Shown: positions 32,753 to 45,112 of the stretch, piece after piece | Layout: every line of letters starts with the position of its first letter | Numbering within the stretch: position 1 is the stretch's first letter | Source: Labia minor | Lineage: Eukaryota > Arthropoda > Insecta > Dermaptera > Spongiphoridae | Direction of reading: 5' to 3' | Assembly (NCBI GenBank): GCA_963082975.1 | Contig: OY720344.1 | Coordinates: 14,557,580-14,621,579 of the forward strand | Length of the DNA stretch: 64,000 bases | Notes under the pieces: generated by a model | Database searches by the model: none | Told to the model about the DNA's origin: nothing | What the model saw: the letters and a program-made list of their open reading frames with translations, nothing else | Made by a program: the position numbers and the translations under genes

Positions 32753-35334
32753 CCTAATATAATTATTTTTTAAAATAACTTTCAAAATAAAGAATTTTAA
32801 CATATATCTATTTGTTACATTGTCCTTTCTCCGGGACAATGCTAATTTTAGGATCATTGTTTTTTTTTCCAAAATCCAATTATTTTTTTATAAAAATTCT
32901 TTTAAGAAATAAAGTGGATTCTTAACTACCTAGTTAGGCGTCAAACTATGGTTTGCTAAATTAATTTTATTTATAAATTATTTCTTAAGAGGTCAGTTGA
33001 CACTTCCTCTTTCGAATACTACGAAATCGAATGAAACATCGACAACATCTATGAATTTTCTATAAATAAGCAGAAAGCGTTTGGAATCCCGTTCCTCGCT
33101 CTCTGGTGTTATCGATGATTTGTTGAACTGTCCATCACTCAATGCGGAAGATGTTCAGTCAATTAGAATCCGAGTTGACTCGCAAAGCTCGATAAATACT
33201 TTACAGAGAGACAACAGAATAGTGTGCTAAAATTATAATTGCAAATGTATCCATCTTGGCTTTGAACCCAAGAGCTCGATGAACCAGAAACGACCTTCGA
33301 ATATTTACTACCTTTACGAAACAATAATCGATTTTTTTTTTCATTCAAAATGAAAAAGAAAAAAAAAACATTCCCATTCAGAAAGTTTTATTGGAATCAT
33401 TTGTCCATTTAGGAAATATTTTGTGACAAATTGTAATAAGAAATCTTTTACCAATTCGACAAATGATAAAAGTTCTTTTTCATATTCATGATTCAAAAAA
33501 TTAAATATAAAAAAAAATGATATAGAATTTGGGTCTAAAAAAGATTTAGACTTGAATTTTGTTATTTAGAGTCATATTTTTTATTATATTAATATTTTTT
33601 GATTATATTTTTAAGTTTGGATGTTTGTTTTGTAAATTGTTGACTATTAATTATTTTATTTAGCATTTTAGAAGAAAATAAAAGATGTTTAGTTTGACTT
33701 CCCTTCTTGTTTTGCTCTTTCATTAATTAAAAATCTATTTTTTTTTTTTGTTGATGAATGAAACAAAGGGATAGTTAATTCAACCAAACTTTATTAATGA
33801 CCTTAAGTTGATGAGTTTCGGGTGTCAACAAGTGCCATCACCAACAGGAAGAAGAAGTGATGGAGGTATTCAAGTGGCATGCATTTTTCTTAAACCTCAC
33901 TCACTTTTATTCATCGTCTACTGAAAAGAATGAATTAACTATTCGGAATTTCAAATGGATTTTTCACTTGACAGTTCAATCCAATTACAAGTTCCTTATT
34001 AGAAAATCAATTGAATTTTAATTTTTTTTTTTTTTTTTTTTTTTTTTAATACCAATTACTAAATTTTAAAATTAATTTTTCTTGTTAGATAAAAATAATT
34101 TAACTGAATACCTATTTTTTTTTTTTTTTTTGTTTTTTTGTTTACTAATAATACCTACCTATGATTGAACAGAATTTACTATCCTGCATTTTTCATTTTA
34201 TATTTATTTTGAAAAATAAACTGATATGTATATTGTATATAATAATGGTTCTAAAATTCTCTTTATAAATTTTCTTTATCTTAAACATTTATTAAAAATT
34301 TTTTATATTAAGAATATTTATTTTATTTTTATTTTAGAATCATTAATTCAAAATAATTTTCAGCTTGTTTGCATATCTTCTATTAAATCATATATTATGA
34401 GATTAATTTAAAATATAAATATATGGATTGTATAAGTAAACATTGAAATTTGACTTCGTGTTTCAAATGACACCTGTCAACTTTAATTTTTTAAATATAT
34501 TCGCATAGTATTTATAACTATATAAGTATATATAAATATTTAATTATAAATAATATTATTAAAATTAAAAGTTCGTTTTGAACAAACAACATTGATCAAT
34601 CCATTGATTTTTCCTATAACATTGATAATATTATTTAAATATGTTTATTATTTATTATAAATTTTAGATATATATATTATATATGTATAAATGTACACTT
34701 ATAAAACAACAATTTCAAATATTAATTCTATAATTAAAAAAAATATAGATATTTCATTTTTTATTTTACATAATTAATTGCAAATTATATTATTATTATT
34801 ATTATTATTGTTATTATTATATTTATTTAATATTTAATCAACTGTATGTATTGTTATGTGATCTATGTTCACTCCAATTTATTTATTACTTACATAAATA
34901 AACAATTGAAATTTCAATTAATCAATAATTTAAAATTTGACATATTAATATGTAAAATAAAATATTTCCTAAAAATCTTGAATTATTTTTTAAGAATACT
35001 TTATCATCACTACTAATAATAATTTTAATTTTTTAATAAACATTAAATATTTAATTAATATTTCTAGAGTTGCTGATTGAATTTTTTTTATCCATAAACA
35101 GTTTGATTTTTTTTTTAAGTTGCGATTATTTTGACTCATTATCATGGATGTTGTTATTATAAATGTGTTTCATAAACGTGTTTCATTGATATCATATGAA
35201 ACTGAAAGCCAAGAGATAGACTTATCAAGTCCAAGTTTGTCAAATATCGAATATTTACCAAATATCGAGCACCAAGTTTAGGTGCTTGTATTGGAGTTCG
35301 CCAAATAACGAACATAGGGATACAGACATTCAAC
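32753..35334. other. AT-rich spacer with islands at 33040-33320 and 33785-33930
   Basis: The islands are balanced in composition and lack long protein-like frames. The second contains TCAAGTGG, a motif bound by NK-2 homeodomain proteins. T tracts lie at about 34023-34047 and 34118-34131. No gene is supported. Confidence 0.4.
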
Positions 35335-35746
35335 TATTAATCATGTGAAAAATTTACAAACATATATCTTTATTTTTACGGTCACTTTAGAAGAAAAAAA
35401 ATCAAAACGTTGTAGGTAATGACCCACTTAAGGTTGAGCTACATTTCTCAAAAGTTGATAGAAAACTATGAATTTTGAATAATGCCCATGTACCAAATTT
35501 CATCATTCTAGCTCAAACCGTTTTTGCGTAATCTTGGTTACATACATACATTCATACACAAACACAGATAATTTTCTCAACCTTAGTGAAAATGATTCCG
35601 GAACCTTCAAAACGTATATAAACATCAAAATCTCAACATCGAAAATTTTCGTGATCGCAATACTATACAATTATACAATAATACCAATGTGTATTTACCT
35701 ATTTATTTCAATTCTTCGCTTCTATAAACATTTTTTTAATTTAATT

Positions 35747-35793
<47 letters not shown>

Positions 35794-35810
35794 TTGTTTT
35801 CTGAGTTGTA
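35335..35810 (-). mobile_element. Family A fragment A4 with extended terminus
   Basis: It begins inside the family at ATTAATCATGTGAAAAATTT and runs through ACGTTGTAGGTAATGACCC, the core and a short CATA microsatellite to CGATCGCAATACTATA. From there it does not close with the usual palindrome. It continues with the same roughly 130-bp segment as fragment A2, including a 12-unit (AAT) array (about 35755-35791) and TTGTTTTCTGAG. The 3' half of the element is missing. Confidence 0.75.
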
Positions 35811-36720
35811 AGTTGTATCGAATTCAAATGCTTACGTAATCCGTGCATTTTCTTTTTGTTCTCATCGTATGATTGGAGTGTGAAGCAATCGAGAGGTACC
35901 AGTAGCATGGGATCGTCTTTCGGTAGCTGCCATTCCAATGACAGGAATCGTCAGATAATTCAAGGAGCCGGGCGCAATTCAAAATGCGTTAGAGACGATG
36001 TTTCCGTGCGACTTTTTTCGCATTTTACGATGTGCTAAAGTGAAATGCAAGCCACAAGCCCAGCCACATTATCTTTGCACTGGGAATCCTTCTTAAGGCA
36101 ACGGTAGCAATTATCTAAGGAATTCAAGTCGCTGTCGCACACCACGCCGCGGGTCCACCTCAGCCAACCGATATTATAATAAACAACATCAACTCACTGT
36201 CAATGCCAGCAGCCACCAGTGATTAATGTTGTCTGCTTTCCAATCGTATCAGCGCAAATACATGTTATATTTCAAAAATTTTATCGTGGCTTGTTGCTTG
36301 GATTCAAAAAAACTTCAAGTACTTTTTCCGATTCCCCATTCAAGGTTGGATCTCTCCTACTCTCTCTCCCCCCCCCTCCCCCCTCCCCCGTAATAGCTAT
36401 TCAAACGCTTCTTATGAATACAAATTTTCTATTTGATTATGCATATAATTCATTTAAAAATATAAAGGTATATATAATATGCAAATGGGTCCCTATTTTC
36501 GCTCGAGGGTTTTCCTGTAGTTTAGTAGGATAGCCGCACGAGTGCGCTGTAAATATATGTACCAATGTGGCAGCGGTTCGTTCACCTCGCGGGTCGCCGT
36601 CTTCTTCGTCTCTGGCATCTCGGTTCAGGCTCTACGCTTTTCGATGATTAAACCCAGCATCCAACAGTGTCACTTTTATTATCATGTACTCGAATCATTC
36701 ACTTGCTGTTTAGGATAGAT
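35811..36720. other. Balanced island, candidate regulatory region
   Basis: Sequence at 35840-36260 and 36500-36690 is CpG-containing and not repeated elsewhere in the window. A C/T tract lies at 36358-36390. Open frames here are short and unrelated to families I know. The composition resembles conserved noncoding DNA more than exons. Confidence 0.35.
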
Positions 36721-36977
36721 AAAGATATATGTTAAATAAAAAACAACCCTTCAACATTGTCACTGGTTCCTTTATCATGTTGAATAATTAATAAAAATTT
36801 TCAAAAAAAAAAAACTCCACTTATTAAAAAATATAACATTCACTAGTAAGGAAATTATATTACTTACTAAAATAATTATTTATTATTATTTTTTTTTTTA
36901 ATTGTAAACGATAGAAATCAGGATTTTTATTTTAAGTTTATTAAAAAATAATAGAAAAAAATTTTAAAATTTTAGTA
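36721..36977. other. AT-rich spacer
   Basis: Nothing was recognised. Confidence 0.5.
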
Positions 36978-37567
36978 ATGAAATACTAGTAATTTTGTTA
37001 AAACATAATTACACTAAAATAAATAATATAAATATAAAAACAATTTTATAAAATAATGTTTTTCTCATGGACTAAAAATAAAATAATTTTTGAATAAGCC
37101 TGACAAAGTTAAGTTTATGGATGAATTGCTTCATATACAACGAACAATGTAGGGCGCATTTAGTTCTGAGTTGGAGCGAACAAACAGACAGACAGACAGA
37201 CATGAAGTGAAATTGAGAAAAAAAGTTATAATTATTATAACATTTTTCTCAACTCAAATTAAAATTTTAAAAAAATATTAAAATCAGTTGTTTTTTTTAT
37301 ATTATTATAATTATTATAACTTTTTTTCTCAATTTCACTTCATGTCTGTCTGTCTGTCTGTTTGTTCGCTCCAACTCAGAACTAAATGCGCCCTACATTG
37401 TTCGTTGTACATGAAGCAATTCATCCATAAACTTAACTTTATCAGGCTTATTCAAAAATTATTTTATTTTTAGTTCATGAGAAAAACGTTATTTTATAAA
37501 ATTGTTTTTATATTTATATTATTTATTTTAGTGTAATTATGATTTAAAAAATTTACTAGTATTTCAT
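36978..37567. repeat. Nearly perfect long inverted repeat
   Basis: The left arm 36978-37240 and right arm 37305-37567 are each 263 nt and face each other across a 64-nt loop. Differences are few, for example CTTCATATACAACG against CTTCATGTACAACG, and cluster at the outer end. Both arms carry a GACA tetranucleotide run. Transcription would give a hairpin RNA with a stem of over 200 bp. Confidence 0.92.
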
Positions 37568-39104
37568 AAGTTTGAGTTAATTTTGAATTCAAATTAATAA
37601 TAATGAATTTATAATAATTTGAAAATAATAATTTCAACAAAATTTTAATTTATTTAATAGATTAAATTTTAAAAATGAATATATTTACTAATATTAACAT
37701 ACGATGTAATAGTAAAAAAAAAAAAAAAAAAAAATAGATGTCACAAAAATATTGATTACTTTTTAATGACTTTTAAAATGTTTTTTTTTTTCTTAAAGCA
37801 GTTAACACATTTTTATTTAAGTTAATATTTGTAGTTGTGATTGTCATCTATTAATGTTACTACAGTCAATATTATGATTTATGAAAGTGTGATAGTAAAA
37901 TATGACCTATAATAAATATTAACTATGTAACTTTAATATATAAATATATAGCTAAACATATAAATAGTTATTTTATTAAAAAAAATCTTTTACTTATATA
38001 ATACAATTAACAAGCATTTTTTAATTACAAATTATACTTTTATACTTTAATCATTCTAATTTAAATTTAATATTTTTTTTAATTTTTGATCATCTCTAAA
38101 ATAATTAATTTAAATAAGAATTTTTTTTTTTTTTTTTGTAAAAGAATAAAAACGGTTTTATTAAATTTGTCATTAAATCAATAACGTTTGTACAAAGTGA
38201 GTATATTTTATGTATGTTTAAAGGTGTATATAATTTATTAGGAAAAATGCGGGCCAATTAGTTAGTGCTACCCTGAAGCTGGACGCGTATAATAGTTAGC
38301 CGACCCCAGGTTAAATGATTAAGCACTTAATAACATAAGAAAAATTATTAATATTAAAATAGACATTTTTTTGTGGTTCTTCGAGTTGCAGCACTCTTGT
38401 CCAGCCCAGGACAATTAAGTTAACGTTTATAATACACTTTAACTAACACGGATCTAATATATAATATAGCAAATCTTTCAAATGTTTCGAACCGATGGTC
38501 CATCCTTCTAATAACGGGATATCCCTCTTTCCATCTCCATTCACTCTCCTCGGAGCTTCAAAACAAAAAAAAAAAAACAAAAAAAAAAATCAAAAATAAA
38601 AATAAAAACGAAAAAGAAAACAACTCACATCAGTACGCACACACACATAACCTGGGTTGATTCATCCCAAGGATCAGTAAGAAGCCATTTTATTTTTTAA
38701 ATAGAAAAATAATAAAAACACGAATTCACACACACACACATACACACACACAATTGAATGCGCTTTGATTAATTAAAACGCAAAGCGCGAGCGAAATTCC
38801 AAGAGAAGCGGCGAGCAATAATTCACACATAATGAACCAGATTTTTTTTTCCCTCTCTGTTATTTTATTTTTCAATTTTTTTTTTTTTTTTATCCCGAAA
38901 TGAAACTGTAGGCGAGAGTGTGAAATGATCGAAAAAGATCATAAAATGGTCGTTTACTAACTGTATAAAAAGCCAATCAAAAATAAAGTTAAATTTAGTC
39001 CCCTTTTTTTTAGTATCCATGCTTTCTTTCCAAGATTATATTTTATACTTTTTTTAAAATAAAAAAAAAAAATTGTTTTTTTTTATTTTTTCTTATTTTT
39101 ATTT
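37568..39104. other. Spacer with islands at 38240-38470 and 38640-38830
   Basis: The first island contains GGGCCAATTAGTTAGTGC and CAGCCCAGGACAATTAAG. The second holds CA microsatellites and the inverted repeat described separately. The rest is A/T homopolymer-rich. No gene is supported. Confidence 0.4.
38760..38788. promoter_or_regulatory. Inverted pair of CTTTG motifs
   Basis: GCGCTTTG (38760-38767) and CAAAGCGC (38781-38788) are perfect inverses 13 nt apart. CTTTGAT fits the TCF/LEF core. Function is conjecture. Confidence 0.3.
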
Positions 39105-39673
39105 ACATCTTATCTTATTAAGCTAGCTAAAATTGTTTGTATCTTTGTAATTGGGTTCTCAAAAACCGCTCTAACGATTTTTTTGAAATTCACATCAGAG
39201 ATAGTATTTATAAAGAAAAATTGACTTTTATTGATCACATCTCTGGAAAAATTAATCTTCATTAGTTTTTTTTTTAATTAAATGTGAAAATGTAACGTCA
39301 CTATGTCATCCATGTTGAAATTTGACTCCCGCCTTTTTTTAAAGGATATTGTATTAATATTTTTTTATATTTAAAATATTTTAAAATTCATTATTTAATT
39401 TCGAAATAAAATAATAAATATATATTTTAATAATATTTTATAATTATAAATTACAATATATATTTATCATTCTTCCAACAAAAAAAAAATATTCATCCAC
39501 TTAGAAACATAATAATACATATTTATGTATTATTGAGGACCCCAAGTTCCATTCATTTTAATCAGATTGATGCAATGATGCAACATTTAATAATTGTAAT
39601 AAATAATTAAAGAATTGTATATCAATATTTTTTAAAGGGTCGAGCGAGAGCTCGGTGTCCTAGGTATTAATAT
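39105..39673 (+). mobile_element. Family C Helentron-like element
   Basis: It starts near TCTTATCTTATTAAGCTAGC, holds CTCAAAAACCGCTCTAACGA followed by TTTTTTTGAAATTCA (comparable with the core of A and B), and ends with the hairpin CGAGC-GAGA-GCTCG and GTGTCCTAGGTA. No microsatellite is obvious. Edges are approximate. Confidence 0.55.
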
Positions 39674-40845
39674 TTCCAGCCAAACCCAATAATAATGAAT
39701 TATTTTGTTTTAACTTAATTACCGAGCCGAGGCTCGGGGTCCCGGTACTTTTACTTATCAAGTAGACATTTTATATATTTGAATAAATAAATTTTAAATT
39801 TTAAATTGAATAGAATGGTAAAAATTTTGTACGAGTGTGAATAGTTCAAGTACATTCATGTAATTCAATTCTATAAAGTTGTCCATTCATATAATCAAAT
39901 AATAGTATAATAAAGTCATCTTAATGGATATTCCTGGAATATATTTCTTATGTAAAAAGATAAGAAAGAGTTAAAATATCCATTTAAGACTAATATGTAT
40001 TTATTGATTTAAACATTTATGAGACAATAAAATATTAATTAAGCAAAAATAAATTGTTCCATATTACAAAAATAATATCAAATAATTAAATACTAATAAA
40101 AATCAATTTAATCTATAATTATCGATTAATATATCTATATAGATTTTAATTCACTTAAAATCAAGGTGAATTAAAACTTTCAAGGTTTTTAAATAACAAA
40201 AAAAAAATAAATAAATAAATTATAAAATGGTTATTTCGTTTTTTTTTCTAAATTAAAATCAATTTTTACCTAATTTATATAAAAAAAAGAAGAAAAAAAT
40301 ATTTTTAATAGATTTTATCCCCTTTTATGAGTATGATAAAGATTTTATATTGTATATAGGTACAACTATATGTATATAATTTATAAAAAATAAAAAAAAA
40401 TCTTCGAATCGTTTCAACTTTAAAATGAATATTAATTTTCTGCAGAATAAACATTTTCAAAATTTTAGATTAATACGATAGTAATAATAAAATTAGAATA
40501 CGTTAGATTGAATATGTTAATGTATTTGTGTTCTTATGACCCTGTTTTATAATACAAGTTAAATAATTTCTACTTTCGAGTTATATATATATATTTATTA
40601 AATTGGATGGATATTTACCTATACTACTATAAATAAAACAATTTTCTTAAATAACTTAATTATTTAAAGCTGTGAAGGTCTTAGAGTTTGTTATTTATTA
40701 ATAAAACAAAATGTGTAAATTATAGTTTATATATAGTAGATATGATTTAAATAAAATAATTATAATGCAATAATCAATTAAAACTTATAGATTCAAGACT
40801 ATTATCATTATTATCGGTTATATTAAGAATGTTATTAGAACACTA
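39674..40845. other. AT-rich spacer; second family C-like terminus at 39720-39752
   Basis: CCGAGCCGAGGCTCGG followed by GGTCCCGGTA repeats the hairpin-plus-tail layout of the terminus 80 bp upstream. The rest is AT-rich with no gene. Confidence 0.5.
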
Positions 40846-41102
40846 GCCACATTCCCGGCATCATATGCTGTCGGATGCATAAAACTTTTCTTAGAGGGAC
40901 AGTTCTAGTACATACTTACAAAACAACACAATGTTTAAATATAAAATTAACTTTATTCAAATCGTCGTAATAAATTTTTTATCTTTTTTACTATTTCGCC
41001 AGAGATAGTATTGCGATCATGGAAATTTTCGATATTGAGATTTTGATGTTTTTATACGTTTTGAAGGTTCCTGAATCATTTTCACTAAGGTTGAGAAAAA
41101 TG

Positions 41103-41163
<61 letters not shown>

Positions 41164-41755
41164 ATGTAGACAAGATTACTCAAAAACGGTTTGAGCTAGA
41201 TTCATGAAATTTGGTATACGGGAATTATTCAAAATTCGTAGTTTTCTATCAACTTTTGAGAAACCGGAAGAGGGTCATTACCTACAACGTTTTGATTTTT
41301 TTTCTTCTAAAGTGACCGTAAAAATAAAGATATATGTTTGATAATTTTTCACATGAATAATAATTGTATAAAACTGATATATATAGAATTTCAGCTTGAT
41401 TGAATCGCTGAAAGTACCAGAATTAATTTTTTAACACTGCAAATCTCACGCGCCAACACATGACGTGGTGCCATCAACAAAGAGCCAAACATTCGCTGCT
41501 TTAATAATTATTATTTATTAATTTTAAATTATAATTTAATTAATTTAATTTAATTTATGTTATTTAATCCAATTAAAATTTGCGAGATAGTCGAGTGGAG
41601 ACACTCCAGATTCTTTATTTAACACTTACAACAAGCTAAAATTTTAAGGAAATGAAGTTAGTCACAAATTAATTGACATTAACATTGTAACTAATTTCAT
41701 AATGTTACAGATATCACATACATACATAGGAAATTATATATATTAGAAGATAAAA
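40846..41755 (-). repeat. Family E copy interrupted by family A copy A5
   Basis: The outer parts 40846-40989 and 41610-41755 match 10281-10525 in inverted order (GCATCATATGCTGTCGGATG at one end, ACATACATACATAGGAAATT at the other). The 620-bp family A copy sits between them. Confidence 0.7.
40990..41609 (+). mobile_element. Family A Helentron-like element, copy A5
   Basis: After a T-run it starts ACTATTTCGCCAGAGATAGT. It has a compound TC/TG/TATG microsatellite (41103-41167) and the core GGTTTGAGCTAGATTCATG. The 3' end is TTTGCGAGATAGT plus the hairpin GAGTGGAGACACTC, finishing CCAG. The family E paralogue at 10.4 kb lacks it, which fixes both ends and shows no target duplication. Confidence 0.88.
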
Positions 41756-42649
41756 TACGCTTGTTTATATTAATCTTTTATAATCTCACTCTTTTTAGGT
41801 TCATCGACTAGTAAAACAGAAAAAAAAATTTTTTATTTAATAAAACAATTATTTACAAATTTTTTTCTTCACACTAAAAATAAAAAAAAATAGAAATAAT
41901 TTTCAAAAAGTAATATTCATAAGCGGAACACTTTCAAAATATTAAAACCTGAAACACTGTGAAACTTTGTCTCCGAAAAATAATAAGTCAATTAGTGGTT
42001 GATGCCTCCCGCGGGCCGTTCCTCCTCTTTTTCCGATGAATTAATTTGAAAAAATGAATGGAAATTGTCGAATTGTCGGGTACGGACACGCAAGGCGCAG
42101 GGTGCGTCCTTGACAACGAAGAACTCGTCGTTGTCGGTGTCGTCTCCCTCCCTCCAGTTGTTCGGCTCCCGAGCTCTCCAGACTCAATTGCTCTCAGCTC
42201 AATGACGCTCTATTTACGGGCGAAAATATGCTGCCTATGCACTTCACTTCTTTTGTCTCCAAGAAGTCGTCGCCAACTCGTTTTTATTGCTTTTGTTCTA
42301 CTAGAAGAGTTTGAAAATCCATTAAAACTCACTAACAAAAGATAAAGCTCATCGTAATTATGATTATTGATGGGACAAGTGGAAATCAGACGAATACATT
42401 AACATCATTCCCTCTTTCTTTTTCAAATCGATTTGATAAAAAGGGTTTTCGGGGAGGAAGGTGGAATTTTTTCTTTTTTTCGTCTTGCACTTGAAAATAA
42501 ATCAGGATTTCAAATTGTTTATTTAAGAAATTATTATTGTATACAATTTCTTCCAAAAAAGAAGAAAAAAATATCCTATTCATTATTCTTTTTGGAATAT
42601 CAATATCGGCCTCGGATCCTTCACAACCCTCCCCTTATGATATCATAAA
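41756..42649. other. Spacer with a balanced island at 42000-42350
   Basis: The island contains many CpG sites and open frames on the plus strand (for example 42058-42345, 95 codons) with no recognised domain. It may be regulatory DNA or an untranslated exon. Confidence 0.35.
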
Positions 42650-42652
42650 CGA

Positions 42653-42810
42653 AAAAAAAACCTTTGACTTTGTACGTCCTACGCAAGGACAACGCCTATC
42701 AAGTCGGTTATATCAATTAAGTGTCCTATGATCAGTAGAACGGGTCCTATCAACCTTTACCTTGATTTTCTTGATCGGAGGCGCTATCAAGTAGCTTTCC
42801 CAATTTGGAT
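42653..42810 (+). repeat. Unclassified repeat family D, copy 1
   Basis: ACGTCCTACGCAAGGACA, GATCAGTAGAACGGGTCC and TTGATTTTCTTGATCGGAGG are matched in inverted order at 52246-52398. An A-run lies at one end. The class is unknown; a short interspersed element is possible. Confidence 0.65.
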
Positions 42811-44265
42811 CCCGGAGACTAGATTGACTTCGTTCCAAGACCCAGCTAACCTCTCACCCTCTGGCACTTTATATATGATATAATACTATATCGAATATTT
42901 TTTTTTTACCTTAAAAGAAAGAAATATTTTATTTCTTATAATAACATTGTTATTATATTTATCAGATGTATAACATTAATATATAAATAAATAAATTGAT
43001 AATTGATGCAAATGAAAGACTATAACATGGAGATCTTTGTTCTCTTAGATGATATCGCCGCTTAAAGTAAAAAAACAATTAATTAGTAAATAATTAATTA
43101 AAACACTCTGTATCTGTATATATATATATAGATAGATAAAAATAAATATAATTTAGATAGTGACATACATATATTATTTTTTTGGTTATTTTAAAGACAG
43201 GCTTGTGGTGGATGTGCAATTATCCAGAAATTCTCCTTCCCCCGCCCTTGAAAGTGTGAGATTCATCACCTTTAATCCCCCCCCCCCTTCTCCGTCTTTC
43301 ATCTTTATAGAGACAACGACTTCTTCCCTGAAATTATATTTTTAATTATTCATTCCATAAAATATGAATAAAAATGAAATTTTACATTATTTTTCTTATA
43401 AACATTAAATAAAAAAATAAAAAAAAAAAATATGATAAATTTGACCCGAGGAATCTGCCATTATTTTCCTTTCTAAAAGAAAATAATAATAAATTGTAGT
43501 TGAGAATATTCGTCTTGGATGAAATTGAATTGAAACGTCTTTTTTTCATATTAATATTTTAAACCAAACGAAAAAGCACGCAATATTTTTCACAACTCAA
43601 TATTTCAAGATAGTTAATGAAAAAATTCAAGGAAATTAATTCAAAGTTTTGAAAAATCATGTCTAGATTATTACTTCTACAAATATTAGATCAATCATTT
43701 TAATCGATAAAAAAAAAAAAAAAATTAAATTATTTTTCTCATCTTTGATTCTCTATCAATTTAATAAAAATGGTCTACCATTTTTCTTACCTAGAATTTT
43801 AAATTATAAAATTAATACAAAAAAAAATATATATATTATTATAATAAACATATTTTATATACATAATTTATTTAAATTATAATATTTTTAGTATATTTAC
43901 AATGTAAAAATTGGATAATTTTCAAAGTAAACAAAAACTATAACACTTTTTGTTTCGATTATAAATAGTTTATCATATATCTTTAAATATTAACTAATAT
44001 CCTAATTGAAAATTACTTTCAAACAGACAATTTAGATGTCATCAAAATATTAATAAAGATATGTTTGAATTAACTAAAATTTTTTAAATTTAATTTCCGT
44101 ACACTTATTACAACAGAATAATAATTAGAGATTTTATTTGTTAATATAAATCATCTAAAGATTTATGATTTTTTTTTTTAATTTAAATTAGTCAAAGAAT
44201 TCTCAACGATGTCTTTAGAAATAAAACTCTTTAAATTTTTTTTATCAATTTGAATGAATTTTTTT
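42811..44265. other. AT-rich spacer
   Basis: The flank of family D is balanced to about 42880. A C10 run lies at about 43278-43287. The remainder is A/T-rich with no supported gene. Confidence 0.45.
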
Positions 44266-44432
44266 TCAGTGTCGGCGATCATTTGGCTCTGACGAATCTA
44301 ATCCCGTCAGCTTCCGCAGACCTTCTGTTGATGACGTTCTCCTCGGGACTGTCAGCTCTCCATGGAGAATCGCCTTTTCTAGCAGAATAGACGACCATCA
44401 CGTTCGAGTTCTTGTTGATGTCGTCTATGAAA
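44266..44432. other. Possible isolated exon (strand uncertain)
   Basis: A TTTTTTTTCAG acceptor-like site ends at 44269. The plus-strand frame after it is open (CRRSFGSDESNPVSFRRPSV...), running into a TTG array. The minus strand is also open and ends at a TGA near 44291, with the sequence ...SPWRADSPEENVINRRS. Both look protein-like, and the strands share codon phase, so one is a shadow of the other. No donor or acceptor for the minus version is clear, because a stop precedes the CAA array. No family is recognised. Confidence 0.3.
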
Positions 44433-45112
44433 CGTTGTTGTTGTTGTTGTTGTTGTTACTTTTTTCCTGTTTTTTTTTTCCTTTTCGTTATTTTTTCTTT
44501 TTTTTTGCAGAAGTTGAAATGACCATCTGGAAAAAGTTATGTGTGTTCCAGCTCACGCATTCACTATTAACTGGCCAAGAAGCAATTTTACTTTTCACAT
44601 CTTTTAATATCAGAGGGTTTTTTTTCACTTTATTCGGAGAAGTCTGCAAAATAATCTATCTACATCAAGATTCTAAAGGGATTTATTTAATTAAGTTAAA
44701 CGACAATTATTTCTTAGTAAATTCAGTATTTTTTACGAAAAACTATTTAATTATTAAAAAAAAATTAATTAAAAATGTCTTCCGGATAGTTTTTGATTTA
44801 TATTGATTAACAAACAAATTATGATTTTTTTATTTAGAAAAGTAATAAATATAATTAATGATGACATTTGAAAAAATACTTCAAATTAGTCATTTTATTG
44901 TAAGTATTTTATTCGAAATAGATGAATGAATTAAATAAACAAGATTATCCCGAAATCCACTGAAATATATTATAAGAAAATGTGAATTTGGTATAATATA
45001 ATTTATTTGTTTTGATAGACCCATTTAATTTACATAAATTTAGGGATGAATAAACAGCATTCATTGATAATTTAAAGAAAATATCTAATAAGTATATTAA
45101 GTGTAATGGTTT
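44433..45112. other. Spacer with TTG array and pyrimidine tracts
   Basis: A (TTG) array occupies 44435-44457. The open frame that follows is low-complexity Leu/Phe and is not convincing as protein. Confidence 0.45.

Noticed and set aside
35534-35755. Open frame with LSENDSGTFKTY
   Set aside because: The same peptide appears in several family A copies because the frame lies in the repeat itself; it is not a conserved gene.
44435-44806. 123-codon open frame rich in Leu and Phe
   Set aside because: It is the translation of a TTG array and T-rich tracts; low-complexity DNA gives such frames without selection.
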